64,000 nt of DNA from Hymenobacter profundi (GTDB lineage Bacteria > Bacteroidota > Bacteroidia > Cytophagales > Hymenobacteraceae): the NCBI RefSeq assembly GCF_019334315.1, contig NZ_JAHWGL010000003.1, positions 1-64,000 on the forward strand, given 5' to 3'. Below, piece after piece: positions 44,076 to 52,833 of this stretch. The translations under genes and the position numbers were made by a program. A model generated the notes under the pieces. That model saw only the letters and a program-made list of their open reading frames with translations. It was not told the origin of the DNA and ran no database searches. Numbering within the stretch: the stretch's first letter is position 1; each line of letters opens with the position of its first letter.

Positions 44076-44918
44076 CTAAATGGCCCGGAGGCGATAACGA
44101 AAGTACGAACCTAGCAGCAAAAGCATTTTAGTGTTGTTGGGCACACGCACTCGTTCACCCAAAATATGCGCCGCCGGCAACTGCCGGATTTTATAAAAAA
44201 GCTTTAAGTAATATACGTAGGCTAGGTATACGCCTAATCGCGCCGCGCGTGGCAGCTGCACAATACCCGCGTAGCCCGCCTCAAAATCGGCCAGGATATC
44301 TGCTTCGATTTCGCGCTTTACTTGGTCATCGAATTGCTCGTACTGCACGCCTGGGAAATACACACGGCCACGGTCTTCGTAGTCGGAGCGAATGTCGCGC
44401 AGGAAGTTCACCTTCTGAAACGCCGAGCCCAGCCGCCGCGCCGGTTCGCGCAGGTGCTCAAACAGCGCCTTATCCCCCTCGCAGAAAATGCGCAGGCACA
44501 TTAGCCCTACCACTTCCGCCGAGCCATAGATATACTCCTGGTACAAGGACTGGTTGTAGCTCTGGTCCTCCAAGTCCATCTCCATGCTGCGCAGAAACGC
44601 ATCAATAAACTCCTGGTCGATGCCGTAGCGGTGCACCATCAGCTGGAACGCGTGTAGCACCGGATTCAGACTGAGCCGCTCGCGCAGGGCCTCGTCGGTC
44701 TGGCGCTTAAAATCCTGAAACAGTGCGGCTTTATCGTGGCTATGGAAGGTGTCCACGATTTCGTCGGCCCAGCGCACAAACCCATACACCGCGTACACGG
44801 GCAGGTGAAAGCGCTTGTCGAGCGTCCGGATGCCCAGCGTAAACGAGGTACTGTAGCGGGTGGTAATCAGCTTGCTACACGCCAGCGTGGTTTCATCAAA
44901 AAGGGCAACGTGGTCCAC
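44076..44918 (-). CDS. crtB: Phytoene synthase
   Basis: Squalene/phytoene synthase family, 280 aa, joining two geranylgeranyl diphosphates head-to-head. Substrate-Mg sites are DEIVD in YGFVRWADEIVDTFH and DIRSDYEDRGRVYFP; the N-terminal TRYSTSFTLGIRTLDK matches too. Separated from crtI (upstream on this strand) by a palindromic repeat, so direct co-transcription with crtI is uncertain. Confidence 0.93.
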   Translation of the reverse strand: MDHVALFDETTLACSKLITTRYSTSFTLGIRTLDKRFHLPVYAVYGFVRWADEIVDTFHSHDKAALFQDFKRQTDEALRERLSLNPVLHAFQLMVHRYGIDQEFIDAFLRSMEMDLEDQSYNQSLYQEYIYGSAEVVGLMCLRIFCEGDKALFEHLREPARRLGSAFQKVNFLRDIRSDYEDRGRVYFPGVQYEQFDDQVKREIEADILADFEAGYAGIVQLPRAARLGVYLAYVYYLKLFYKIRQLPAAHILGERVRVPNNTKMLLLLGSYFRYRLRAI

Positions 44919-44954
44919 GGGGGTAATTGAGAATTAAAATTTATGAATTAGAAA

Positions 44955-45067
44955 GTAGAACGTCATTTCGAACGGAGTGAGAAAGCTCGCGTGCTCCCGC
45001 TAATTCCTGACGATTGAGCTTACCATTGCACGCGAGCTTTCTCACTCCGTTCGAAATAACGTTCTAC
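44955..45067. repeat. Dispersed palindrome, 40-bp arms, between crtI and crtB
   Basis: Arms 44955-44994 and 45028-45067 are inverted copies with one mismatch around a 33-nt centre; inner text GTCATTTCGAACGGAGTGAG is a variant of the GTCATTCCGAGC family. The right arm includes the crtI stop codon. It could weaken or end transcription between crtI and crtB. Confidence 0.85.
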
Positions 45068-46539
45068 CCTACCCCGCCGAAGTCCTTTTCAATTTCCTGC
45101 GCTACTACCTGGCCCGAAATGAGCGAAGGCGGCACGCCAGGGCCAGGCACGGTGAGTTGGCCCGTAAAATACAAATTGCTGACTTTCTTGCTTTTCAGCG
45201 CGGGTTTCAGGATGGCCGTCTGGCTTAGCGTGTTGGCCAGGCCATAGGCGTTGCCCTTGTAGCTGTTGTAGTCCTGGATGAAGTCGCGGTGGGCGTAGCT
45301 GCGCCGGAATACTACCGCGTCGCGGATGCTTTGGCCGCAGTGTTTTTCCAGGCGCTCCATGATGAGGTGGTAGTATCGTTCGCGGGTTTCCTCGGTATCG
45401 TCGAGGTTAGGGGCCACCGGAATCAGTAGGAACAGGTTTTCGCTGCCCTCGGGCGCCACACTGGGGTCGGTTTGGGAAGGGGCCGAGGCGTAGAACAACG
45501 GCCGCGTAGGCCACTGGGGCTGCTCGTAAATCTCGTGCGCGTGCCGCCCAAAGTCCTCATCAAAGAACAGATTATGGTGGCGCAGGTTGTCGAGGCGCTT
45601 GTTGACGCCGATGTAAAACAGCAGCGACGAGGGCGCCAGCGTGCGCTTGTTCCAGTAGCGCTCAGTGTAGTTTCGGTGTTCGAAGGCCAGTAGGTGCTGC
45701 TCGGCGTGGTGGTAGTCGGCACCAGCTACTACCACGTCGGCCGGCCGGAAGCCGGTGGCGGTGCGTACACCCGTGGTACGGCCGTTTTCCACCACAATTT
45801 CCTCCACAGCCTGGCTGTACTCGAACTGTACGCCCAGTTCCTGGGCCAATTGCACCATGCCTTCCACAATCTTGTGCATGCCGCCCATGGGGTACCACGT
45901 GCCCAGCGCGAGGTCGGCGTAGTTCATGAGGGAGTAGAGCGCGGGCGTGTTTTGCGGGGTAGCCCCCAGAAACAGCACCGGAAACTCAACCAGCTCCAAT
46001 AGGCGCGGGTCTTTGAAGAACTTGCGCACGTGCTTGTGCATGCTTTGCAGCAAATCGAGACGCAGGGCGTCTACCAGCAGGTGGGGCTTGGCAAATTCCA
46101 GCACCGAGCGACCCGGCATGTGCACAAATTTGTGCATCCCTACCTCATATTTATAGGCAGCCTGCCGCAGAAACTCGTCCAGCCGCGCGCCGCTGCCCGG
46201 CTCAAACCGCTCAAACAACGCCCGCAGCTCCTGCATGGCCGCCGGAATATCCACGGCCTCGCCTCCCCGAAACACCACTTGGTAGGACGGATCCAGCCGC
46301 ACCAACTCGTAGTAGTCCGCTACTTTTTTGCCGAAGCGGCCGAAGTATTGCTCAAACACATCGGGCATCCAGTACCAGCTGGGGCCCATATCAAAGGTGA
46401 AGCCGGCTGACCGAAACTGGCGGGCGCGGCCGCCAGGACTTTCGTTTTTTTCCAGTACCGTGACGCGGTGGCCCTGTTGCGCCAGGGAAGTAGCGGCTGC
46501 CAGCCCGGCAAAACCGGCCCCAATTACAAGTACATTCAT
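45064..46539 (-). CDS. crtI: Phytoene desaturase
   Basis: FAD-dependent amine-oxidase-fold enzyme of 491 aa that desaturates phytoene toward lycopene or neurosporene. The FAD motif VIGAGFAGLAAATSLAQQGHRVTVLEKNESPGGRAR is at the N-terminus; GPSWYWMPDVFEQYF and the C-terminal LYFTGQLTVPGPGVPPSLISGQVVA are CrtI-typical. Number of desaturation steps cannot be told. Stop codon lies in the right arm of the repeat. Confidence 0.95.
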   Translation of the reverse strand: MNVLVIGAGFAGLAAATSLAQQGHRVTVLEKNESPGGRARQFRSAGFTFDMGPSWYWMPDVFEQYFGRFGKKVADYYELVRLDPSYQVVFRGGEAVDIPAAMQELRALFERFEPGSGARLDEFLRQAAYKYEVGMHKFVHMPGRSVLEFAKPHLLVDALRLDLLQSMHKHVRKFFKDPRLLELVEFPVLFLGATPQNTPALYSLMNYADLALGTWYPMGGMHKIVEGMVQLAQELGVQFEYSQAVEEIVVENGRTTGVRTATGFRPADVVVAGADYHHAEQHLLAFEHRNYTERYWNKRTLAPSSLLFYIGVNKRLDNLRHHNLFFDEDFGRHAHEIYEQPQWPTRPLFYASAPSQTDPSVAPEGSENLFLLIPVAPNLDDTEETRERYYHLIMERLEKHCGQSIRDAVVFRRSYAHRDFIQDYNSYKGNAYGLANTLSQTAILKPALKSKKVSNLYFTGQLTVPGPGVPPSLISGQVVAQEIEKDFGGVG

Positions 46540-46906
46540 TATCGCAGATTGTGCAGATTGAGCGGATTTCGCAGATGCAGATACGCGTTGTTCCGCTCCG
46601 TCTCGCTATTCCGATACGGAAGCCCGGCCAACTCGTTCCGCCCTACCTTGTTCAGCTTGCAACAAACATACGGCCTACCCCCGCAATTTCGGCAACGCCC
46701 TATGGCCCGCCGCCCTACCCCACAATCTTCCCAAGGCTAAAGCACTAGGCTACCAACAAAATAGGTATGCACTCCGTCCGCATCAGCCCAATCTCATCAA
46801 GCTGCAATATCCGCAACAAAAAAACGGGCCGCGAACAACGTGACTTGCGTCAACACTGTTTGCGACCCGCTATACGCCCGGGGCAGTTGTACTCTCTCCC
46901 TATTCC
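46540..46906. other. Gene-free stretch between crtI start and sigma factor end
   Basis: Contains a direct-repeat-like block CGCAGATTGTGCAGATTGAGC...TTTCGCAGATGCAG just upstream of crtI, a Pro-rich open frame on the plus strand judged not to be a gene, and the terminator of the sigma factor gene. No TAnnTTTG box was found immediately before crtI, so its promoter may be of another sigma class or lie further up. Confidence 0.5.
46817..46869 (-). terminator. Intrinsic terminator of the ECF sigma gene
   Basis: On the minus strand an imperfect hairpin (46869-46825; CGGGTCGC...GCGGCCCG ends) is followed by GTTTTTTTGTTG. It lies about 40 nt downstream of the sigma factor stop codon. Confidence 0.75.
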
Positions 46907-47422
46907 CTACACGCCGGGAGCGTATACCTTTAATGCGTCCTTCAGTTCCTTCCGGGCAATGTGAATCCGGTTTTTAACCGTGCCAATAGGAATCTGAAGC
47001 TTCTCGGCTATTTCCAAATATTTGTAGCCGATGTAATACATCATAAACGGGGTGCGGTAATCGGCCGGGAGGTTGCCGATAGCCTCATTAATATCCGTTA
47101 CTACGAAATCCGAGCTGGCGCCGTTGTGCGTAATGTAGTTTTCGTCGGTGTTGAAATACTGAAAATACTCTGTGCTGTCAATATTGCTATTGCGCTTGGT
47201 AATCTTGTTGTAGTTGTTAATGAAGGTGTTGCGCATGATGGTGTACAACCATGCCTTCAGGTTGGTGCCCGCCTTGAACTTGTCCTTGTTCAGCAGCGCT
47301 TTTAGCAAAGTTTCTTGTACAAGATCTTTCGCATCGTCAGCGTCGCGGGTCAGGTTCATCGCCACGGGCTTTAGAGAGTAAGAAATCTTCTGTACTTGGT
47401 TGGTGAATTCCAAAGAGGTCAT
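46907..47422 (-). CDS. ECF-family RNA polymerase sigma factor
   Basis: Sigma-70 group 4 factor of 171 aa. Region 2 shows DADDAKDLVQETLLKALLNKDKF and NLKAWLYTIMRNTFINNYNK; region 4 shows NLPADYRTPFMMYYIGYKYLEIAEKLQIPIGTVKNRIHIARKELK, a clear helix-turn-helix. No anti-sigma gene is adjacent. The next upstream gene is a CarH/LitR-like B12-dependent MerR regulator and carotenoid genes are on both sides, an arrangement like the LitR-LitS light-response pairs of other phyla. Confidence 0.92.
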   Translation of the reverse strand: MTSLEFTNQVQKISYSLKPVAMNLTRDADDAKDLVQETLLKALLNKDKFKAGTNLKAWLYTIMRNTFINNYNKITKRNSNIDSTEYFQYFNTDENYITHNGASSDFVVTDINEAIGNLPADYRTPFMMYYIGYKYLEIAEKLQIPIGTVKNRIHIARKELKDALKVYAPGV

Positions 47423-47453
47423 ACTGTTTAGCTTTTCGTGGCAAAAAGTTAAA

Positions 47454-47487
47454 CAAAGATACGGGAGAAATTAAAAGTTGTGCACAA
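47454..47487 (-). promoter_or_regulatory. Promoter of the ECF sigma gene with overlapping palindrome
   Basis: Minus strand: TATCTTTG at 47461-47454 matches TAnnTTTG; a TTG at 47487-47485 stands 23 nt upstream, slightly long. The perfect 10-bp palindrome TTGTGCACAA (47478-47487) covers the -33 element and is a candidate operator, perhaps for the neighbouring MerR-type regulator. The predicted leader is about 25 nt. Confidence 0.55.
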
Positions 47488-47592
47488 TTGATCAAAAATA
47501 ATTTTGATTATTTCCAAACAACGCGCCTAACGGCATAGTAGGCGTACGAAGCTGTTGATTTTCAGATCGTCATCTGAACCCTTAAAAAGCGA

Positions 47593-47624
47593 AGGCCCTT
47601 CTTCTGCTGCCAGAAAAAGGGCCT
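47593..47624 (-). terminator. Intrinsic terminator of the CarH-like regulator gene
   Basis: Stem AGGCCCTT/AAGGGCCT (47593-47600 with 47617-47624), followed on the minus strand by CGCTTTTTAAGG. It is 75 nt past the regulator stop and separates it from the sigma factor promoter. Confidence 0.75.
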
Positions 47625-47698
47625 ATATGCAATCTGAGGGACGAAAAACGCCTTGTTAAAAAATTATGACTTCTGCGTAGCGCACTCAGTCAGCGGGC

Positions 47699-48613
47699 TT
47701 AGCTCAAGACTTCCGTAGGCTCTGGGTGTAAAGTCAGGGAGTTAGCCAAAGCCAGGAAATCGGTCATCAGGCGGAGTTGTACCGCGTTGCCGGGTAGTTG
47801 CAGGCACTCGCGCTGCACCAGCGGGCCATACAAAAACAAGGGCGTGTGCGGACTGATACGAGCCAACTCCTCTATGAAACCCTGTACCTGGTCGCGCTCC
47901 GGCACCGATGTGAGTACCGTACACAAGGCGTAGGGCTGATAAGCCTCACACACTGCTGCCAGTTCTTTCACGGGCAGGTTTTGGCCCAGATATAATACGT
48001 GGTGCTGCCGCGCCCGCAGTGCGTAGCTCATAAAAAGCAAGCCCAACTCGTGCAGCTCGCCCTGCGGTAAAAACAGCACCCAGCGCCGGGCCTCTGTCGG
48101 CGGCACGTAGGGTAGGGCATCAATAGCGGCCACCATTTTCTGCCGTATCAGGTTGGCTACCAGATGTTCCTGCGCCGGGTTGATGGTGCCTACCTGCCAC
48201 ATAATCCCTACCCGTCGCAGAAACGGATACAGGATATGAAGCATGGCTTCCTCGAAACCCAGGTGGTCGAGAGCGGCGGTTATTTGCAGTTGCAGTTGGG
48301 GCTCGTCCATGGCCACGGCAGCGGCCAGCAGGGCATTTACCTGCGGCACATGATCCTGGCCCTCTTCGCCGCATTGCATCACGGCCTGACATAACTCCTG
48401 CTCCGACAGTTGGGCCACGCGCGAAATGCGGTGCCCACGGTTGCACAGGGTAGCCACGTTCAGCAGGCGGCGTAAGTCGCTCTCGCAGTACGTACGGATG
48501 TTGGTAGAGGTGCGCACCGGCCGCAGGATACCGTAGCGCTGCTCCCACATCCGAATGGTGTGTGCTTTTATTCCGGAGAGATTCTCCAGGTCGCTGATTG
48601 AAAACTTTCCCAC
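47699..48613 (-). CDS. CarH/LitR-like B12-binding MerR-family photoreceptor-repressor
   Basis: Regulator of 304 aa. Residues 1-70 are a MerR winged helix (FSISDLENLSGIKAHTIRMWEQRYGILRPVRT). A four-helix bundle follows with W139-x9-E149-H150, the light-sensing motif of CarH, and a cobalamin domain with E186-L-H188-E-L-G191, the ExHxxG base-on ligand motif. In CarH, adenosylcobalamin-bound tetramers repress carotenoid genes in the dark and fall apart in light. Residue 140 next to the Trp is Gln, whereas the Thermus protein has a second cobalt-ligating His there as I recall. Its place between crtZ and the sigma factor fits light control of carotenoid synthesis. Confidence 0.88.
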   Translation of the reverse strand: MGKFSISDLENLSGIKAHTIRMWEQRYGILRPVRTSTNIRTYCESDLRRLLNVATLCNRGHRISRVAQLSEQELCQAVMQCGEEGQDHVPQVNALLAAAVAMDEPQLQLQITAALDHLGFEEAMLHILYPFLRRVGIMWQVGTINPAQEHLVANLIRQKMVAAIDALPYVPPTEARRWVLFLPQGELHELGLLFMSYALRARQHHVLYLGQNLPVKELAAVCEAYQPYALCTVLTSVPERDQVQGFIEELARISPHTPLFLYGPLVQRECLQLPGNAVQLRLMTDFLALANSLTLHPEPTEVLS

Positions 48614-48620
48614 GGCTGTT

Positions 48621-48740
48621 TTTAATTAATAATTACGAATTAATAATTATTAATTTTTCTCTATTCTTTTATTGGCTTTACAACGCATTAACCTTGCACA
48701 TCAGCAAAGGTTTTAATTAATAATTATTCATTATTAATTG
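48621..48740. repeat. AT-rich repeat pair between regulator and crtZ
   Basis: Two copies of a TTTTAATTAATAATTA-type block (near 48622-48655 and 48709-48740) flank a short unique centre. The second copy overlaps the 3' end of crtZ. They match the AT-rich blocks at 24938-25054 and 38722-38758. Confidence 0.65.
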
Positions 48741-49203
48741 TCTTTTTCCGCTGGCGCGCCATTTCCAAATATTTAGGCGATACCCACAGTAAACCAAATT
48801 CCACGGAGCCGTCGCGGCCAGTGGTTTTGTGGTGCATTTTGTGGGCCATATTCAAGGCCCGCAGGTAGGTGTTTTGTGATTTGCGCCAGAACCGCAGGCG
48901 GCCATGAATCAGTACATCGTGCACGAAAAAATAGACAGTACCGTAGGCGGCAATGCCTACCCCTACCCAAAACCACCAACGCTGGCCATTGTCGCCGGTG
49001 ATGATGAGCGCAGCCGACAGGCCACCGTACAGCAGAAAGAACAGATCGTTGTGTTCGAAGGGGCGCGGACTAGGCCGCACGTGGTGCGAGCGGTGCAAAA
49101 ACCACAGAGGACCGTGTTGCACGAATTTGTGCATGAACCACGCCCAAAATTCCATTCCCAGAAAAGTAGCCGTCGTTACGGCCACGGCTGCCAGCGTTGT
49201 CAT
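48724..49203 (-). CDS. crtZ: Beta-carotene hydroxylase
   Basis: Membrane di-iron hydroxylase of 159 aa in the fatty acid hydroxylase superfamily. Histidine motifs are HKFVQHGPLWFLHRSHH, HDVLIHG and HKMHHK, spaced as in CrtZ; three to four hydrophobic helices intervene. It adds 3-OH groups to the carotenoid ring. ATG 49203 is used; the frame extends to 49275 with basic, non-family sequence. The region upstream (49204-49436) has a GTGCGA/TCGCAC inverted pair near 49287-49324 but no sure promoter. Confidence 0.9.
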   Translation of the reverse strand: MTTLAAVAVTTATFLGMEFWAWFMHKFVQHGPLWFLHRSHHVRPSPRPFEHNDLFFLLYGGLSAALIITGDNGQRWWFWVGVGIAAYGTVYFFVHDVLIHGRLRFWRKSQNTYLRALNMAHKMHHKTTGRDGSVEFGLLWVSPKYLEMARQRKKTINNE

Positions 49204-49436
49204 GAGGTGGTAACTTGCTTTTGGGTTAATTGTTTCGACCCTAATTTTTAAGAAAACGCGAAATTTCTTTTTCACTCCCTACCTCTGTGCGAAACCTATA
49301 TAAGCCCAAAGACAGTCTCGCACGGAGTTATGAAGAGTGAAAAAAGTTAAAATAACAGGGTAGCGGAGGAATGAATACTGGGCTCAGTATGCCAGTGTAA
49401 AACTAGAAATTAAAAACTCACATACCGAAAGCTTCC

Positions 49437-50249
49437 TTAATTCTCCCAGTTTATTTTCTCCCGATTTAAAAAAGCAGCAATGCCCCGGCGGCAGTCCAGG
49501 GAGCTGCGGGCTTCGGCGTTGAGTTGCGCCACGTAGCGCAGGCTGTCTTCCAAGGGCATTTCGGGGAGTCGGGCCAGCATTTCTTTGGTTACTTCCATGC
49601 TTTGCGCCGAGTTTTCGACGCACAGGCGACGGGCAAACTGCTGCACCTGCTCGTCTAGTTCCACTGCTGAGGTCAGGAAGTTGACCAACCCAAACTCCTG
49701 CGCCCGCGGGGCGGAAATCACGTCGCCTGTCAGCAGCAGTTGCTTGGCGCGGCTCTCGCCTACCTTGCGCAGTAGAAAGACGCTCACAATAGCTGGCAGA
49801 AAACCTATTTTCACCTCGGTGTAGCCAAGCTTGGCTTCGGGCACAGCAAAGGCAAAGTCGCAGACGGTCACCAAGCCACACCCACCGGCCAGCGCGTGGC
49901 CCTGCACCTGTGCAATGACTACTTTGTTGAGGGTATAGATCTGGTGGAACAGCTGCATGAGGTGGGTACTGTCGGCCAGATTATCCGTGTAGCCGAAGCC
50001 TTGCAACTCCTGGATGTAGGCTAGGTCGGCGCCGGCGCAGAACACGTTGCCTGCGGCCCGCAGCACAATCACTTTGCAGTTTTCGTCTTCCTCGGCGGTG
50101 TCAAAAGCCAGCTTCAGTTCGGTTACCATCTCAGCGCTGAGGGCGTTGCGCTTTTCGGGGCGGTTCAGGGTGATATAGCCAATGGCATCGCGGCACTCAT
50201 ACTGAATATAGCGCAGGGCTTCCAGCTCCTGGGTAAGTATATTGTCCAT
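49437..50249 (-). CDS. Enoyl-CoA hydratase/isomerase family protein
   Basis: Crotonase-fold enzyme of 270 aa. GYITLNRPEKRNALSAEM opens the fold; the oxyanion-hole parts are RAAGNVFCAGADLAYIQEL and QGHALAGGCGLVTVCDFAFAV, and KLGYTEVKIGFLPAIVSVFL follows. The first catalytic Glu of true hydratases would be in the AGGCGL loop, where no Glu is seen, so it may be a methylglutaconyl-CoA hydratase-like or isomerase member. ATG 50249 is chosen over 50339 on family length. Confidence 0.88.
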   Translation of the reverse strand: MDNILTQELEALRYIQYECRDAIGYITLNRPEKRNALSAEMVTELKLAFDTAEEDENCKVIVLRAAGNVFCAGADLAYIQELQGFGYTDNLADSTHLMQLFHQIYTLNKVVIAQVQGHALAGGCGLVTVCDFAFAVPEAKLGYTEVKIGFLPAIVSVFLLRKVGESRAKQLLLTGDVISAPRAQEFGLVNFLTSAVELDEQVQQFARRLCVENSAQSMEVTKEMLARLPEMPLEDSLRYVAQLNAEARSSLDCRRGIAAFLNREKINWEN

Positions 50250-50420
50250 GGTCGGCAGGGCTAAACAGTGAACGAGCGGCCGACGACCTGGTACATAACA
50301 GGTTCGACTGCTCCGTGATACGCAGGGCAGTAAAACCAAACGTAACGAAAAGGAGGCAACAGTGAAACTATATAGCGCAAGTCATATAGCCTGGGTTGCG
50401 CCGCTGCCCGCCCCTACCCT

Positions 50421-52658
50421 TCAGCGAAGCCGAACCGTGTAGGCCCCTTGGGCCGTGACATCGTGCGGCCGAAAACCGGCGGCCCGCAGCACCGAATCCT
50501 GCCGCGCCACGTACCACGACCGGCACGACGAATCGAACACTACCTGCGCCTGCCGGCCAAACACAGCAGCCAGCACCTCAGGCGATACGCGGGCGTTGCG
50601 GCGCAGCACGACTACCTCTACCGGCTGCGGCTGGGTAGCGCTGCTCAACTTACCCGACACAAAGGCCAGGCGCACGCCCCGCCACACGCTGAGCACCAGA
50701 TTTTTGTCGGCTTTTGCGGCCGGCACCGGTGCCCCACGCCAGCCGGGGTGATAGGCCACCCGCCGGGCTTCGCGCTGAATAATGCCAGGCACGATGCGGT
50801 AGGTACGCTCGGTTTCGGTGAGGGGTAGGGAATCGGGAGTGACGATGGTGGCCGCGGCGCCCTGCCAGAAGCCCACCGCCGAGCGGCGCGGAATGCTGTA
50901 GATAATCAGGCGCTCATCGGGGGCGAGCTGGTGGGCCGCCCACACGCAGTTGCCGGCAAACACGCCCAGTAAGGCGCAGGCAAGACCCAGCCAGGCCAGT
51001 CGGCGCGCCGCAAAAAAGACGAGCAGGGCCAGAATCACCGCAAAAATCAGCCAGGCTTGCAGTGCCGTGATGTGGATGCCTGCAATAAGGGCGCCGGGTA
51101 GGACGCGGCCAATCCAGAAGATATACTCGTTGAAAAACCAGATCATCCCCTCAAACAAGGCGGCTACAGCCCGCGGCGCCCATTCCAGCGCTGGCGCGGC
51201 GGCGGGTAGGGCCAGCGCCGCTAGGGTCGTCAGTCCCTTCACCACCAGCAGCACAATGCCCACGTACACCGCCCCCGAAGAGACGGGTACCGCAATTAGA
51301 TTGGATAGCAGAAAGCTGAGTGGAAACTGATGAAAATAAAACAGGCCCAGCGGAAACGTAGCCACCTGCGCCGCCAGCGAAAGGGCTGTGGCCTGCCACG
51401 TAGCGTTAAGCAGCCAGCCGGCACCCCGCCATGCCTTTTGCTGCCACTGCGGCTGCCAGGGCCGCAGGCGGCTTAGGGCCCAGTCGCGCAAATCGAACCA
51501 ACCGGCAATGCGCGGCTGCAAGTACACGATGCTGAGCACGGCCAGAAACGACAGCTGAAACCCCACGTCTACCAGCAGGTAGGGATTGTAGCAGAGCAGC
51601 ACAAACGCTGCCAGCGCCAGCGTGTTGTACATACTGCTCTGCCGGTCCAAAGCCCGCGCTAGAATGATAAAGGAGAACATAACAGCCGCCCGCAGCACCG
51701 ACGCCGACAGGCCCGTGAGGAAGGCGTAGCTCCAGATAACGGCCAGGCCCAACAGCGCCGTCACCAGCCGAAAAAGCGGCCCGCGCCTACCCGGCACCAG
51801 CGTCAGCACCCACGACACGGCTCCAAACAACAGCCCTACCTGCAAGCCCGACACGGCCATGATGTGCGTGGTGCCCGTGTTGGCGTAGGCTTGCTGAGTT
51901 TGCTGATCTACGTCGTCTTTGATGCCCAGCACTAGCGCCGCCGCCAAGGCGTACTCGCGCTTGCGGTGCACATACTGCTTGAATACGCCCTCGATGACAC
52001 GGGCGGCGCGCAGGCTCACGGCCACCAGTACATTGGGTGGTGCCATGCCCGTTTTCAGGTATTGATCGGGGTGTACGAACTGCTGATGATACACCTGATG
52101 GTAGGCAAGGTAGCGGCGGTAGTCGAACTCGCCGGGATTGAGCGGGGCCTTGCTGGGTGCGGGTGCCCCGCGCACCAGCCACACGTCGCCGTAGCGCGGC
52201 AGGGCCACGTCCTTACCCTGCTCCGTGCGCGGAACCGACACCCGGATACCACCCGTAGCGGGCCGCCACTGCCCCGCCACCCGCACCGCCTGCACGCGCA
52301 CGGTAGTAGCATAGGTAGCGGGCCGCACCACAGCAGGCTCATCCACCACAGCCCGATAAAACTCAATGTGGTTGCCGAAGCGGTAGAGGTGGTCGGTGCG
52401 GCGCGACTCGGTGGCGTGCTGCGTGAGTGTAAGGCCGGCCACGTACAGGACCACCAACGCCAACAAACCTGCTGCATCGGTAGGGCCAGGGGTAGGCTGG
52501 CGAGCTGCCCAAAGTTGAAACGAGATATAGCTGAAAATCAGCGTCAATAACATCCATTGCAACTCTGGCAGTACAGCGCCTGCATACAAGTACGTGAGAA
52601 TACCAGCCGCCAACGCCAGCGTTAGGCGCACGAAGGCAACAGGAGCCCAATGCAACAT
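50421..52658 (-). CDS. comEC: ComEC/Rec2-family competence protein
   Basis: Polytopic membrane protein of 745 aa, candidate channel for single-stranded DNA uptake. An N-terminal DUF4131-type region (about 25-190) precedes the competence domain with YALAAALVLGIKDDVDQQTQQAYANTGTTHIMAVSGLQVGLLFGAV and LTGLSASVLRAAVMFSFIILARALDRQSSMYNTLALAAFVLLCYNPYLLVDVGFQLSFLAV. The C-terminal part is soluble, but the HxHxDH metallo-beta-lactamase motif is not seen, so the nuclease-like domain is missing or degenerate. Confidence 0.92.
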   Translation of the reverse strand: MLHWAPVAFVRLTLALAAGILTYLYAGAVLPELQWMLLTLIFSYISFQLWAARQPTPGPTDAAGLLALVVLYVAGLTLTQHATESRRTDHLYRFGNHIEFYRAVVDEPAVVRPATYATTVRVQAVRVAGQWRPATGGIRVSVPRTEQGKDVALPRYGDVWLVRGAPAPSKAPLNPGEFDYRRYLAYHQVYHQQFVHPDQYLKTGMAPPNVLVAVSLRAARVIEGVFKQYVHRKREYALAAALVLGIKDDVDQQTQQAYANTGTTHIMAVSGLQVGLLFGAVSWVLTLVPGRRGPLFRLVTALLGLAVIWSYAFLTGLSASVLRAAVMFSFIILARALDRQSSMYNTLALAAFVLLCYNPYLLVDVGFQLSFLAVLSIVYLQPRIAGWFDLRDWALSRLRPWQPQWQQKAWRGAGWLLNATWQATALSLAAQVATFPLGLFYFHQFPLSFLLSNLIAVPVSSGAVYVGIVLLVVKGLTTLAALALPAAAPALEWAPRAVAALFEGMIWFFNEYIFWIGRVLPGALIAGIHITALQAWLIFAVILALLVFFAARRLAWLGLACALLGVFAGNCVWAAHQLAPDERLIIYSIPRRSAVGFWQGAAATIVTPDSLPLTETERTYRIVPGIIQREARRVAYHPGWRGAPVPAAKADKNLVLSVWRGVRLAFVSGKLSSATQPQPVEVVVLRRNARVSPEVLAAVFGRQAQVVFDSSCRSWYVARQDSVLRAAGFRPHDVTAQGAYTVRLR

Positions 52659-52740
52659 ATAACACTCAGGATAAGAGGAATAGAAAATCGATTACATAAG
52701 CCGACAGGACTCTAGCTGATTGTATAAAAAATATGCCATT

Positions 52741-52805
52741 CAAAAGCAGCGAGAAACCAAAGACAGCAGCAACGGCTGCAGCCTCAGATTCCTCGCTGCT
52801 TTTTG
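52741..52805 (-). terminator. Hairpin downstream of the GNAT gene
   Basis: Arms 52741-52753 and 52792-52805 pair over 13 bp (CAAAAGCAGCGAG with CTCGCTGCTTTTG), and an inner GCAGC/GCTGC stem sits in the loop. It lies 29 nt past the acetyltransferase stop on the minus strand and ends in T-rich sequence. Confidence 0.65.
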
Positions 52806-52833
52806 CACAAAATGCTCGGAAGGATACGCGGGG

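Noticed and set aside
46551..46748. 65-aa Pro-rich frame upstream of crtI
   Set aside because: No signal, no domain, low-complexity composition and begins in a repeat-like block; more likely intergenic.
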